Shown here: piece by piece, positions 32,139 to 41,659 of the stretch
Numbering within the stretch: the stretch's first letter is position 1
Layout: each line of letters starts with the position of its first letter
Origin: Rhizobium sp. WYCCWR10014
GTDB lineage: Bacteria; Pseudomonadota; Alphaproteobacteria; Rhizobiales; Rhizobiaceae
Direction of reading: 5' to 3'
Length of the DNA: 64,000 nt
Assembly: GCF_001657485.1 (NCBI RefSeq)
Contig: NZ_LXFU01000048.1
Coordinates: 1 to 64,000 of the forward strand
Made by a program: the position numbers and the translations under genes
Notes under the pieces: generated by a model
The model's input: the letters and a program-made list of their open reading frames with translations, nothing else
What the model was told of the DNA's origin: nothing
Database searches by the model: none

Positions 32139-33530
32139 ATGCCTCTCCTTAGCCGCCGCAACCTTCTCAAGGCATCCGCTGTGGCGGGCGCCTATGGCGT
32201 CGGCATCGGCATTGCCGGTAAATTCGGATTTGCCGAGGCGGCTCCCGAGCCGCAGCTGCTGACGGCGGTGAAGACCGAGGCCATGCTGACCGAGGTGGGA
32301 CCGACCAGGGATATCATGAGCTGGGGCCATGACGGCATGCCGCCGGTTCTGAGAATGACAAAGGGGCGACCCTATGCGGCGCGGCTGAAAAACGGGCTCG
32401 ACGAGCCGACGACGATCCACTGGCACGGGCTTCGCATCGACAACCGCATGGACGGCGTGCCGTTCATGACGCAGCCCTATGTCTATACCGGCGACAGCTT
32501 CGACTATGCCTTCACGCCGCCCGATGCCGGCACCTTCTGGTACCATCCGCATTGCAACACGCTGACGCAGATGGGCCACGGCATGACCGGCGTCATCGTC
32601 GTCGAAGATCCGGCCGATCCGGAATTCGATGCCGAGGTGGTGCTGAACCTGCGTGACTGGCGGCTCGGCGGCAACGGACAATTCATCGCCCCCTTCCGGC
32701 CGCGCGACGCTGCCAAGACCGGCACCTACGGCACGGTGCGCACCGCCAACTGGCACCAGGAACCGCGATATGACGCGCCGGCCGGCGGGCTGGTGCGGCT
32801 GCGCATTGCCGTGACCGACGTGACGCGGATCTTCTCACTGAAGATGGAAGGCGCCGACGCCGCCGTCATCGCGATCGACGGCAATCCGGTGCCGAAGCGT
32901 TTTTCCCTCGACCTCCTGCAGATCGGACCGGGTCAACGGCTCGATCTTGCCGTGCGCATGCCGGATGGTGAAGGTGCGGTCGCGACGCTCGAAGATATCC
33001 GCGGCACGGCGCCGAAGACGATCGCCAGCCTGCGCGCGGTCGGATCATCCTTGAAGCGCGCCATCGGCGATCTCGGGCCGCTTGTCGACAATCCCGTCCC
33101 GAAGGCCGATCTAACCGCTGCCGAGCAGATCCCGCTGATACTGAGCGCCACCGCCGAGAATTCCGCCGTCGAAAGCATCTGTGGCACGCTGGGCTACAGT
33201 TTCTGGGCCATCAACAAGGTGCCGTGGCCGGGCGATACGCCCGATCCGACGGCTCCGCTTGCGGAATTGAAGCTCGGCAAGAGCTATGTCTTCAATCTGG
33301 AAAATACCACGCCGCATGCCCATCCGATCCATCTGCACGGGATGAGCTTCACGGTGATCTCCTCCTCGACGCGGGAGGTGATGCCGCTCACCTCCGATAC
33401 CTATCTCATCCAGCCGGACGAGAAGGTGCAGCTTGCCTTCGTCGCCGACAATCCCGGCGACTGGCTGCTGCATTGCCATATCATCGAGCATCAGAAGACG
33501 GGGATGACGAGTTATCTCAGGGTAAGCTGA
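32139..33530 (+). CDS. Multicopper oxidase, Tat-exported
   Basis: The 463-residue protein starts with a twin-arginine signal (SRRNLLKASAV). Copper ligands are all present: HWHG (94-97), WYHPH near 133, HPIHLHG (395-401) and HCHIIEHQKTGM (445-456), the last with the axial Met. It resembles CueO/SufI-type laccase-like enzymes that oxidise Cu(I), Fe(II) or phenols in the periplasm. No methionine-rich insert is seen. The start fits the signal. It is not obviously in an operon. Confidence 0.92.
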   Translation: MPLLSRRNLLKASAVAGAYGVGIGIAGKFGFAEAAPEPQLLTAVKTEAMLTEVGPTRDIMSWGHDGMPPVLRMTKGRPYAARLKNGLDEPTTIHWHGLRIDNRMDGVPFMTQPYVYTGDSFDYAFTPPDAGTFWYHPHCNTLTQMGHGMTGVIVVEDPADPEFDAEVVLNLRDWRLGGNGQFIAPFRPRDAAKTGTYGTVRTANWHQEPRYDAPAGGLVRLRIAVTDVTRIFSLKMEGADAAVIAIDGNPVPKRFSLDLLQIGPGQRLDLAVRMPDGEGAVATLEDIRGTAPKTIASLRAVGSSLKRAIGDLGPLVDNPVPKADLTAAEQIPLILSATAENSAVESICGTLGYSFWAINKVPWPGDTPDPTAPLAELKLGKSYVFNLENTTPHAHPIHLHGMSFTVISSSTREVMPLTSDTYLIQPDEKVQLAFVADNPGDWLLHCHIIEHQKTGMTSYLRVS

Positions 33531-33592
33531 GGCAGTGCGCTTTCGCCGTGGTTGCGGCTGTGCTTCGCGCCGGCGTTCGCGCCTTGCCTCAG
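33527..33592 (+). other. Inverted repeat spanning the oxidase stop codon
   Basis: Arms CTGAGGCA (33527-33534) and TGCCTCAG (33585-33592) are exact, with a 50-base GC-rich loop that can itself fold. The left arm contains the TGA stop of the multicopper oxidase gene and the right arm is followed by TTT. It may act in termination. Confidence 0.35.
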
Positions 33593-33704
33593 TTTGGACG
33601 TGATTCTTCGCCAGCAATGCTCGAAGCGTATGCTGTTGTATTGACATATCGAACCGAAAGGAGAAGGAAGGTTTAACCGACCTTTTCCTTGCGAATGAAA
33701 TGAT

Positions 33705-34850
33705 ATGATCGAAACCACCGCCGATTTGGCGGCCGCCTGCAAAGAGCTGGCCAAGTCCGACTTCATCACCATCGACACCGAATTCCTGCGTGAAACGACC
33801 TTCTGGCCGGAGCTCTGCCTGATTCAGATGGCAAGCCCGACGACGGAAGTTCTCGTCGATCCGCTGGCCAAGGGCATCGATCTCGCCCCCTTCTTCGAGC
33901 TGATGGCCGATACGAAGGTGCTGAAGGTCTTTCATGCGGCGCGCCAGGACATCGAAATCATCTTCAATCGCGGCAATCTCATACCGCATCCGATCTTCGA
34001 CACGCAGGTCGCGGCCATGGTCTGCGGCTTCGGCGACAGCGTCTCCTATGACCAGTTGGTCAGCCGCATCAAAAACGTCCATATCGACAAGTCGTCGCGC
34101 TTCACCGACTGGAGCCGCCGGCCGCTCTCGGACAAACAGCTGGATTATGCGCTGGCCGACGTCACCCACCTGCGCGACGTCTACCTGTCGCTGAAGGCGG
34201 AACTCGATCGCGAAGGCCGCACTTCTTGGCTCTCCGAGGAAATGGACATTCTCGAGTCGCGCGAAACCTACGACATGCATCCCGACGATGCCTGGCAGCG
34301 GCTGAAGATGCGCCTGCGCAAGCCGCAGGAGCTGGCGATCCTGAAATATGTCGCCGCCTGGCGCGAACGCGAGGCGCGAGCCCGCAACGTGCCGCGTTCG
34401 CGGGTGCTGAAGGATGATGCGATCTACGAGGTCGCCCAGCAGCAGCCCAAGGACACCGAGGCTCTCGGCCGCCTGCGCACCATTCCGAAGGGTTGGGAGC
34501 GCTCGACTTCCGGCGCCGCGGTCATCGAGGCCGTCAACACCGCTCTTGCTCTTCCGAAGGCCGATATGCCGCATGTGCCACGCCAGGCGCAGGCGCCCGA
34601 AGGTGCCGCTGCTGCCGTCGAATTGTTAAAGGTGCTGCTGAAGCTGATTTCGGAAAAACACGGCGTGGCGCCGAAGGTGATCGCCAATAGCGAAGATCTC
34701 GACAAGATCGCCGCCGAGGGCGAGAAGGCCGAAGTCGCTGCCCTACACGGCTGGCGGCGCGATCTTTTCGGCGAGCCGGCACTGCAACTGATCCAGGGTG
34801 CGATCGCTCTGCGCTTCGTCGACCGCAAGGTCGAAACCGTCAGCCTCTGA
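33705..34850 (+). CDS. rnd: Ribonuclease D
   Basis: RNase D trims tRNA and other RNA 3' ends. The 381-residue protein has the DEDDy exonuclease motifs: ITIDTEFLRETTFW (Exo I), VFHAARQDIEIIF (Exo II) and LDYALADVTHL (Exo III, with the Tyr). An HRDC-like helical domain follows near 210-290 (RNVPRSRVLKDDAIYEVAQ). The start at 33705 (ATG ATC GAA) is the natural one. A repeat follows after its stop. Confidence 0.94.
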   Translation: MIETTADLAAACKELAKSDFITIDTEFLRETTFWPELCLIQMASPTTEVLVDPLAKGIDLAPFFELMADTKVLKVFHAARQDIEIIFNRGNLIPHPIFDTQVAAMVCGFGDSVSYDQLVSRIKNVHIDKSSRFTDWSRRPLSDKQLDYALADVTHLRDVYLSLKAELDREGRTSWLSEEMDILESRETYDMHPDDAWQRLKMRLRKPQELAILKYVAAWREREARARNVPRSRVLKDDAIYEVAQQQPKDTEALGRLRTIPKGWERSTSGAAVIEAVNTALALPKADMPHVPRQAQAPEGAAAAVELLKVLLKLISEKHGVAPKVIANSEDLDKIAAEGEKAEVAALHGWRRDLFGEPALQLIQGAIALRFVDRKVETVSL

Positions 34851-34855
34851 GGCGA

Positions 34856-34955
34856 CTGCATTACGCCTTAAATCGGCATCGATTTAAGGATAAAATTATG
34901 CAGTCATTCACATGCTACAGCGCCGCACGTCTGAAAAAGATGCGCGGCGCTGTAA
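34856..34955. repeat. Full-length RIME-like mosaic element
   Basis: This copy shows both halves: CTGCATTACGCCTTAAATCG, then GATTTAAGG...ATTATGCAG (first palindrome, 34856-34903) and the TACAGCGCCGCACGTCT...AGATGCGCGGCGCTGTA palindrome (34916-34954). It starts 5 bases after rnd and lies upstream of the cyclase gene. It is the fullest copy in the window. Confidence 0.75.
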
Positions 34956-35027
34956 TTTCGAATTCGCTTGACGGTTTTTTCCGGCCTGAAACAATGGCGG
35001 GAAGAAACATCACGGCGCAGAGGCGGC

Positions 35028-36089
35028 ATGCGGGAAATATCTCCGACACAGAATTGGATCCTGATCACGATCGTCCTAGCAGCCAGCGGCGTCGTCTATG
35101 ATCTGATGTTCTACTCCAATCAAACGCCGATCATCGGGGCGATCTTCGCGCTCTTCATCGGCATGCCGATCCTCGCCTTCGAGCGCAAGGTGCTGTTTCG
35201 AGCACTTTACAGGCGCATCCAGAAGCTGCCGACCTTCGCCTTCATCATCACCGAGCTCCTGATCTACGAAATCCTGATGAGCATCGGCTTTGCCTGCGCC
35301 GGCCTGCTGCTCTGGTCGCTCGGCATGGTGAAGCCGGTGTCGCTCCTCGACCTCGTCATCATGCCGTTCGAAGTCTTCCTCTATGCGCTGGCGGTCTGCA
35401 CGATGCTGATCTTCGTCTTGCGTGTGCGAGAACTGCTTGGTCGTGAAGTTTTCCTCAGCATGCTCATCAGCCGCTACCGCAATCCAGTCCGGGAAGAGCG
35501 CGTTTTCCTGTTCATCGACCTCGTCGATTCGACGGCTTTTGCCGAAAAGCACGGCGACCTCAGGGCGCAACAGCTGCTGAGCTCGCTGTTTGCGACCTTT
35601 GCCGAGCCGGTCAGGCGCCACAAGGGCATGATCAACGACTATGTCGGCGATGCAGCGATCATCACCTGGCCACTTGCCCGCGGCGTCAAGAATGCGCGCT
35701 GCGTGCGCTGCATCTTCGATATCCTTGCCGATATCGAAGCCAATGCCGCCGGCTGGCGGAAAAATTATGGACAGGTGCCGAAGCTCCGCGTCGCTCTTCA
35801 CGGCGGCGAGATCATCACCGCCGAAATCGGTGTCGATCATCATAAGATCAGCTATTTCGGCGATACAGTGAACACAACCGCCCGGCTGGAGGCGCTCTGC
35901 CGCAGTCTAAACCGATCGGTACTGATCTCCACCGAGCTTGCCCGGCGCATAAATTTTCCCGACGACATATCCTGCGAGGATCTCGGCACCCATGCCGTGA
36001 AGGGCCGCGGCCAGGCGCTCGGCGTCATGGCGCTTTCCTCGCGCGCGGTCACCGTGCTGAACACGCCGGCGGTCATTCTGCACGGCTGA
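35028..36089 (+). CDS. Membrane class III adenylate/guanylate cyclase
   Basis: The product makes a cyclic nucleotide, probably cAMP. It has about four N-terminal membrane segments (ILITIVLAASGVVYDLMF, IIGAIFALFIGMPILAF, FAFIITELLIYEILMSIGFACAGLLLW-like, FEVFLYALAVCTMLIFVL) and a C-terminal catalytic domain. The first metal Asp is in FLFIDLVDSTAFA, the second in YVGDAAI, and the transition-state Asn/Arg in GDTVNTTARLE. ATG 35028 with GAGG upstream gives 353 residues; a TTG at 34968 would add 20. It follows the RIME-like element. The signal it senses is not evident. Confidence 0.88.
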   Translation: MREISPTQNWILITIVLAASGVVYDLMFYSNQTPIIGAIFALFIGMPILAFERKVLFRALYRRIQKLPTFAFIITELLIYEILMSIGFACAGLLLWSLGMVKPVSLLDLVIMPFEVFLYALAVCTMLIFVLRVRELLGREVFLSMLISRYRNPVREERVFLFIDLVDSTAFAEKHGDLRAQQLLSSLFATFAEPVRRHKGMINDYVGDAAIITWPLARGVKNARCVRCIFDILADIEANAAGWRKNYGQVPKLRVALHGGEIITAEIGVDHHKISYFGDTVNTTARLEALCRSLNRSVLISTELARRINFPDDISCEDLGTHAVKGRGQALGVMALSSRAVTVLNTPAVILHG

Positions 36090-36195
36090 GCAACGACTCT
36101 ACCGGACGTCACCAAAGCTTCACCCAACCGTCAATTCGCTGACATTAAAGCCCTGCTAAGCGGAAGGCCTTTGCAATCCGCTTCACGGGGATATT

Positions 36196-37554
36196 ATGAA
36201 GAACATCCTTTTTGCTTCCGTATCGCTTTTCATCTTGCTCGCGGGCTCCGCTTCGGCCGACCAGCAGCAGTTTCCGGCCAAGCTCGCCGGCCAGGCGATC
36301 CTGCCTGCCAACACCATGGTTCCGGCGCCGGCCGATGCCCCCGAATTCCTCAAGCATTCTGGCAAGTTTACGACGCCGGACCGCAAGCGCACCGAGGCGC
36401 TCGGCACCGTTCCCGGTAAGGATGGCGCCCGCGTTACCGATCTGAAGCTTCCTTTCGACGGCCAGCCGATCCAGGGCTTCTCCGGCGTCAAGACGATGGC
36501 CGACGGCACCTTCTGGACGCTCTCCGACAACGGCTTCGGCTCGAAGTCCACCTCGTCGGACTCCATGCTCTTCCTACACCAGATGAAGTTCGACTGGGCC
36601 GGCAACAAGGCTGAAGTCGTCAAGAACCTCTTTCTCTCCGATCCGAACAAGATCGCTCCGTTCCCGATCGTTCTCGAAGGCACCGACACGCGTTATCTCA
36701 CCGGCGCCGACTTCGACATCGAATCGATCCAGCCGGTTGCCGACGGCTTCTGGCTCGGCGACGAATTCGGTCCCTACATCCTGAAGTTCGACACTTCAGG
36801 CCGCCTCACCGACGTCATTCCGACGACGCTCGACGGCAAGCCGGTGCTTTCGCCCGACAATCCGCTTCTCTCGGTTCCGGCCAACCCGGCCGCGAAGATG
36901 CCGGTCTTCAACCTGAAGCGCTCCGGCGGCTTCGAGGGCCTTGCCATGTCGAAGGACGGCGCCAAGCTCTACGGCCTGCTCGAAGGCGCCATCTACAAGG
37001 AAGACGGCACGGTGGAAACGGTCGACGGCCACACCGCCATCCGCGTCATCGAGTTCGATGTCGCTTCGAAGAAGTGGACCGGCCGCAGCTGGCTCTATCC
37101 GTTCGAGGACAAGGGGGTGTCGATCGGCGACTTCAACATGCTCGACGACACCACCGCTCTCGTCATCGAGCGCGATAACGGCGCCGGCACGACGGACAAG
37201 GCCTGCGCCGACCCGAAGCAACCGAAGCCGGATTGCTTCGAAGCTCCGGCCGTGCTGAAGCGCGTCTACAAGATCGAGTTTAACGATGCCAATGCCGGCA
37301 AGGCGGTCCGCAAGATCGGCTATATCGACCTCCTGAACATTCAGGACACCGACAACAAGAAGAAGGCCGGCAGCAAGGACGGCGTCTACGATATGCCGTT
37401 CGTGACGATCGAAAACGTCGACCGCGTCGACGCCACGCACATCATCATCGGCAACGACAACAACCTGCCCTTCTCGGCCGGCCGCGCCGTCGACAAGGCC
37501 GACAATAACGAGTTCAGCCTGCTCGAGGTTGGCGAGTTTTTGAACGCGAAGTAG
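36196..37554 (+). CDS. Exported phytase-like esterase domain protein
   Basis: The 452-residue protein begins with a Sec signal peptide (LFASVSLFILLAGSASAD, cleavage near 21). The rest matches the bacterial esterase-like domain of the phytase-like family (PF13449): GFSGVKTMADGTFWTLSDNGFG near 100, DFDIESIQPVADGFWLGDEFGPYI near 178, and a GGFEGLAMSKDGAKLYGLLEG region. It probably cleaves a phosphate or ester in the periplasm; the substrate is unknown. A weak hairpin with a T run (about 37578-37603) follows. Then comes MITE copy 2. Confidence 0.88.
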   Translation: MKNILFASVSLFILLAGSASADQQQFPAKLAGQAILPANTMVPAPADAPEFLKHSGKFTTPDRKRTEALGTVPGKDGARVTDLKLPFDGQPIQGFSGVKTMADGTFWTLSDNGFGSKSTSSDSMLFLHQMKFDWAGNKAEVVKNLFLSDPNKIAPFPIVLEGTDTRYLTGADFDIESIQPVADGFWLGDEFGPYILKFDTSGRLTDVIPTTLDGKPVLSPDNPLLSVPANPAAKMPVFNLKRSGGFEGLAMSKDGAKLYGLLEGAIYKEDGTVETVDGHTAIRVIEFDVASKKWTGRSWLYPFEDKGVSIGDFNMLDDTTALVIERDNGAGTTDKACADPKQPKPDCFEAPAVLKRVYKIEFNDANAGKAVRKIGYIDLLNIQDTDNKKKAGSKDGVYDMPFVTIENVDRVDATHIIIGNDNNLPFSAGRAVDKADNNEFSLLEVGEFLNAK

Positions 37555-37639
37555 GTTCGGGGTTCTGGTGTGAAATGCGGAAGGGCGGCGCGAAGGTGTC
37601 GCCTTTTTTGGTTTTGGGGGTGGTTAGATATTTGGCGGT

Positions 37640-37836
37640 GTGCCAGACCAGCCCCCCTCTGCCCTGCCGGGCATCTCCCCCACAGGTGGGGAGATCACAA
37701 GCGGCGAAATCTTCCCGCCATGTCAACGTCTCGCCGAGCTGCAATGGATATTTGGTTGGGAGAGCCAGCGCGCCCAGCCGATCTCCCCACCTGTGGGGGA
37801 GATGCCCGGCAGGGCAGAGGGGGGCTGGTAGGGCAC
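37640..37836. mobile_element. Palindromic MITE-like element, copy 2
   Basis: Inverted arms run from 37640-37696 and 37780-37836, starting GTGCC and including CCAGCCCCCCTCTGCCCTGCC and CATCTCCCCCACAGGTGGGGAGATC. The core (about 83 bp) does not match the other copies. The plus strand is open through the whole element and would read PPSALPGISPTGGEI...PISPPVGEMPGRAEGG, the same peptide style as in ribD. It lies between the phytase-like gene and the ppx tail. Confidence 0.8.
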
Positions 37837-37855
37837 AACGGCCCGCAAACCAGAC

Positions 37856-39376
37856 CTATTCGAACCGAAACGCCAACCGCTTGTTCGTCAACTTCGAAAG
37901 CTGCTGCAGGCGGCCGTCCAGGCGTTCGCCGGCGAAATCGCGGTATTCGGGGGGCACGACGAATTCGAGGTCTAGGTCCGGGCTCGAGGATTTGCGGAAG
38001 GTCAGGTTCTTGACGATGCCGGGCATCGAGGCCGAGAAGAGGTAGACGACGCGCAGCATGCCGCCGAGCAGCTTGGCGCGCTCGATGAGCTGTGGCGTGG
38101 CGATCTGCGCCAGCGGGCCGGTGGCGCCGTCGTCATGCAGGCCTTCGAAACGGTAATAGTTGGAAAGCGCGATGAAAGCGCGGCCGGGATGACTGATTCC
38201 GACGAAGGAAGAGTGGGCGATGACGTTCAGCGCCTGCAGGCCGCGATAGTCAGGATGAGCGCGCCAGCTGATATCGGCCAGCAGACAGGCGGCCTGACGG
38301 TAGCGGCTTTCCTCGTCGGTTTCCTGGATGCCGAAAAGGGGCATCATGCGACCAGTCCATTCCGCCAGCTCGCGGGCATGCTCCGGCGAACGGGCACGCA
38401 GGATCGCCAGTTCGCCGGCGGCGGCCAGCAGCGGATCGGCGCGGCGCTCGGCCTCCGACAGCAGCGAATAGAGATATCCCTCGCGCACACCCTGCGCCGA
38501 GAACGAAATCAGCGACGGCTTCATCGCGCTCAGCACTTCCTTCATGGCGATGGCGCCGAAAGGCAGCAGCGAACGGCGGTGCTTGGAAACGGCCTGCAGC
38601 GCCGGCTCCTTGGAATCGCGCGCGCTCACCACCTGGTCGAGGAACAGCATCATCGCTTCGAGCGACACCTCATAGCCCTGCATCATGTGCAGCGGATATT
38701 GGGTGATTTCCATGTGCAACTTGGCAATGTTTCGCCAGGTGCCACCGACGGCGTAGAAGGTGCGCCCCTCGCCTTTCGACAACAGCTTTGCCGTTTTCAG
38801 CTGCTTGCGGGCAAAAGTCTGGGCCTTGGAAAGCGAGCCGCCGGCATATTCCGACAGGCGCAGACCACCAAGCGGCAACGTGATGCCCTTGCCGAACTCC
38901 TTACCCTTGATATCGATCAGCTCCAGCGAGCCGCCGCCGAGATCGCCGGCAATGCCGTCAGGATTATAGAAACCGCTGATGATACCGAGCGAGGCGAATT
39001 TCGCCTCCTCCTCGCCCGAGAGCACGCGGACTTTGCGGTTGAGGATAGTTTCGGCCTGGTGGATAAAATCAGGACCGTTGCTCGCCTCGCGCGCGGCCGC
39101 CGTCGCCAGCACATACATGGTGGCGGCGCGCGCCTGGTCGGACAGAGCCTTGAAACGGTGCAGCGCCGCCAGAGCCCGCGCGACGCTGTCTTCATCCATC
39201 TTGCCGGTGAGGGCGACGCCCTTGCCGAGGCCGCAGAGGACCTTTTCATTGAAGAGGACTGTCGGCGAACGGGACATACCTTCGTAGACGACAAGACGAA
39301 TGGAATTCGATCCAATATCGACGACGGAGACCGGGGCGATCCCCGGAAGGCGCCCCTGGGCTTCAGATTCAACCAT
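37856..39376 (-). CDS. ppx: Exopolyphosphatase (Ppx/GppA family)
   Basis: Ppx removes terminal phosphate from polyphosphate and may act on pppGpp. The 506-residue protein has the ASKHA start VSVVDIGSNSIRLVVYEG (phosphate-1 motif) near residue 20, and the second ATPase-fold motif GDLGGGSLELIDI near 145. An HD-like helical domain follows. The start MVESEAQGRLPG is natural. It is last in perM-hdaA-ppk-ppx, 12 nt after ppk. The MITE copy lies just past its stop. Confidence 0.93.
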   Translation of the reverse strand: MVESEAQGRLPGIAPVSVVDIGSNSIRLVVYEGMSRSPTVLFNEKVLCGLGKGVALTGKMDEDSVARALAALHRFKALSDQARAATMYVLATAAAREASNGPDFIHQAETILNRKVRVLSGEEEAKFASLGIISGFYNPDGIAGDLGGGSLELIDIKGKEFGKGITLPLGGLRLSEYAGGSLSKAQTFARKQLKTAKLLSKGEGRTFYAVGGTWRNIAKLHMEITQYPLHMMQGYEVSLEAMMLFLDQVVSARDSKEPALQAVSKHRRSLLPFGAIAMKEVLSAMKPSLISFSAQGVREGYLYSLLSEAERRADPLLAAAGELAILRARSPEHARELAEWTGRMMPLFGIQETDEESRYRQAACLLADISWRAHPDYRGLQALNVIAHSSFVGISHPGRAFIALSNYYRFEGLHDDGATGPLAQIATPQLIERAKLLGGMLRVVYLFSASMPGIVKNLTFRKSSSPDLDLEFVVPPEYRDFAGERLDGRLQQLSKLTNKRLAFRFE

Positions 39377-39388
39377 TTAGGTCCAGTA

Positions 39389-41593
39389 TTACTTGTTGTT
39401 GCGGCCTTCGAGCAGGCCGGCGATCAGCTTCGGCGCACTGGACTTCAGAGCTTCACCACGGCCTGACAGGCTCGGATTGGTCATGAAATACTGCTGCGCA
39501 TTGAACGGTTCTTCGCCCCTGCGCACTTCCATGCGACGCGACGTACCGTCGGGCAATATCTCGTAGCTTTGTTGATTGTCAATCACGTTGCCAAGCATAA
39601 TCTGTGACAAGACCTGCTCGTGAACGGTGGGATTCGTCAGCGGAACCATGGTTTCGACACGGCGATCGAGGTTTCTCGGCATCATATCGGCCGAGCCGAT
39701 GTAAACCAGCGCCTTGTCGGACGGCAGACCGTGGCCGTTGCCGAAGCAGAAGATGCGGCTGTGTTCGAGGAAGCGGCCGACGATCGACTTGACGCGGATC
39801 TTTTCCGAAAGGCCGGCCACCTGCGGACGCAGGCAGCAGATGCCGCGCACGACGAGATCGATCTCGACGCCGGCATGGCTGGCGCGATAGAGCGCGTCGA
39901 TGATGTCGGGATCGACAAGCGAATTCATCTTCATCCAGATCGCCGCCGGCGCGCCGTTCCTGGCATGCTGGACCTCTTCCTCGATGTGACGCAGGATGCG
40001 CGAGCGCATCGTATAGGGCGAGATCGCGAGCTGCATGCCCTGTTCCGGCTCGCCGTAACCGGTGATGAAGTTGAAGATGTTCGCCATGTCGTGGGCGATG
40101 ACGGGATTACAGGTGAAGTAGGAGAGATCGGTGTAGATCTTCGCGGTGATCGGGTGATAGTTGCCGGTGCCGAGATGGCAATAGGTGCGAAGTTTGCCAT
40201 CCTCGCGACGGACGACCAGCGACATCTTGGCGTGCGTCTTGAGCTCGATGAAGCCGAAGACGACCTGGACGCCCGCGCGCTCGAGGTCGCGTGCCCAGCG
40301 GATGTTCGCCTCTTCGTCGAAGCGAGCCTTGAGCTCGACCAGCGCCGTCACCGACTTGCCGGCTTCGGCGGCATCGATCAGCGCGCGAACGATCGGGCTG
40401 TCGTTGGAGGTGCGGTAAAGCGTCTGCTTTATCGCCAGGACGTCGGGATCGCGCGCAGCCTGGAGAAGAAACTGGACCACCACGTCGAAAGATTCGTAGG
40501 GGTGATGGACGACCATGTCCTTTTCGCGGATGGCGGCGAAGCAATCGCCGGCATGTTCGCGGACGCGCTCGGGAAATCGCGCATTGTAGGGAAGAAACCT
40601 GAGATCGTCGCGCGGCGCCTTGGTGATCTCTGACAGGGTGTTCAGCGCCAAAAGGCCCGGCAGAACGGCGACGCGATTGTCGGGGATATTGAGCGCGTGA
40701 ACGACGAACTGACGGAGCGAGGCCGGCATTTCCGAATCGGTCTCGATACGGATGACCTTGCCGCGGCGGCGGCGCTTCAGCGCCGTTTCGAAGAAGCGGA
40801 CGAGATCCTCGGCCTCTTCCTCGACTTCGATATCGCTGTCGCGGATGACGCGGAAGGTACCGGAGCCCTGCACCTCGTAACCCGGGTAGAGCCGATGGAT
40901 GAAGATGTTGGCGACATCTTCCAGCGTGATGTAGCGGATTGTGTTTCCATCATCCGGCAGGCGGACGAAGCGATCGAGCGCCACCGGCAAACGCAGCAGC
41001 GCCGTCATCGGCTCGCGGCCGTTCTTGCTGACGAGCTGCAGACCGATCGAAAAGCCGAGATTCGGAATGAAGGGGAACGGATGGGCCGGATCAATCGACA
41101 GCGGCGTCAGCACCGGGAAGATCGCCTGTTCGAATTCGGCGGCCAGCCACTGGCGGTCACCCTCGCTCAGGGCGCCGGGGCGCACGATCAGGATGTCTTC
41201 CTTGGCGAGATATTGTTGCAGCACCGCGAGCGAGGCCTGCTGCTCCATCTGCAGATGGTCGATCTCCTGCAGGATCGAGTCGAGCTGCTCGGCCGGCGTC
41301 TTGCCGTCGGGGCTTCGGATGGCGATATTCTGGCGTACCTGGCCCTCGAGGCCGGCGACACGCACCATGAAGAATTCATCGAGGTTGGCGGCCGAGATCG
41401 ACAGGAAGCGGACACGCTCGAGCAGCGGATGCTCGGTATTCAAAGTTTCTTCCAGGACACGGCGGTTGAACTGCAGCCAGGAGAATTCTCGGTTGATGAA
41501 GCGCTCGGGGCTCTTGAGCAGCTCTTCCAGCGGGGGGGTGTTGTCGTTGATTTCCGGAGTGAGTTCCTGATGTTCTGCGACTGCGCTATCCAT
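39389..41593 (-). CDS. ppk: Polyphosphate kinase 1
   Basis: Ppk1 makes polyphosphate from ATP and is found at the membrane. The 734-residue protein begins the conserved fold at RFINREFSWLQFNRRVLEE (near 32) and has the two phospholipase-D-like catalytic segments with the autophosphorylated His in ELKTHAKMSLVVRRE and the partner His in YCHLGTGNYHP (about 455-480), then RVETMVPLTNP. Length is typical. The gap to hdaA is 66 nt and to ppx 12 nt. Confidence 0.95.
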   Translation of the reverse strand: MDSAVAEHQELTPEINDNTPPLEELLKSPERFINREFSWLQFNRRVLEETLNTEHPLLERVRFLSISAANLDEFFMVRVAGLEGQVRQNIAIRSPDGKTPAEQLDSILQEIDHLQMEQQASLAVLQQYLAKEDILIVRPGALSEGDRQWLAAEFEQAIFPVLTPLSIDPAHPFPFIPNLGFSIGLQLVSKNGREPMTALLRLPVALDRFVRLPDDGNTIRYITLEDVANIFIHRLYPGYEVQGSGTFRVIRDSDIEVEEEAEDLVRFFETALKRRRRGKVIRIETDSEMPASLRQFVVHALNIPDNRVAVLPGLLALNTLSEITKAPRDDLRFLPYNARFPERVREHAGDCFAAIREKDMVVHHPYESFDVVVQFLLQAARDPDVLAIKQTLYRTSNDSPIVRALIDAAEAGKSVTALVELKARFDEEANIRWARDLERAGVQVVFGFIELKTHAKMSLVVRREDGKLRTYCHLGTGNYHPITAKIYTDLSYFTCNPVIAHDMANIFNFITGYGEPEQGMQLAISPYTMRSRILRHIEEEVQHARNGAPAAIWMKMNSLVDPDIIDALYRASHAGVEIDLVVRGICCLRPQVAGLSEKIRVKSIVGRFLEHSRIFCFGNGHGLPSDKALVYIGSADMMPRNLDRRVETMVPLTNPTVHEQVLSQIMLGNVIDNQQSYEILPDGTSRRMEVRRGEEPFNAQQYFMTNPSLSGRGEALKSSAPKLIAGLLEGRNNK

Positions 41594-41659
41594 GGTCCGC
41601 TTACCCCGTTTTCAATCGCCAAAGGCAATTATATCAGTTTGACGACGGAACTGTGACAG

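Noticed and set aside
34968..35027. Upstream TTG start for the membrane cyclase
   Set aside because: It would add 20 basic residues in front of the first helix, lies next to a repeat, and has no ribosome site, while ATG 35028 has GAGG upstream.
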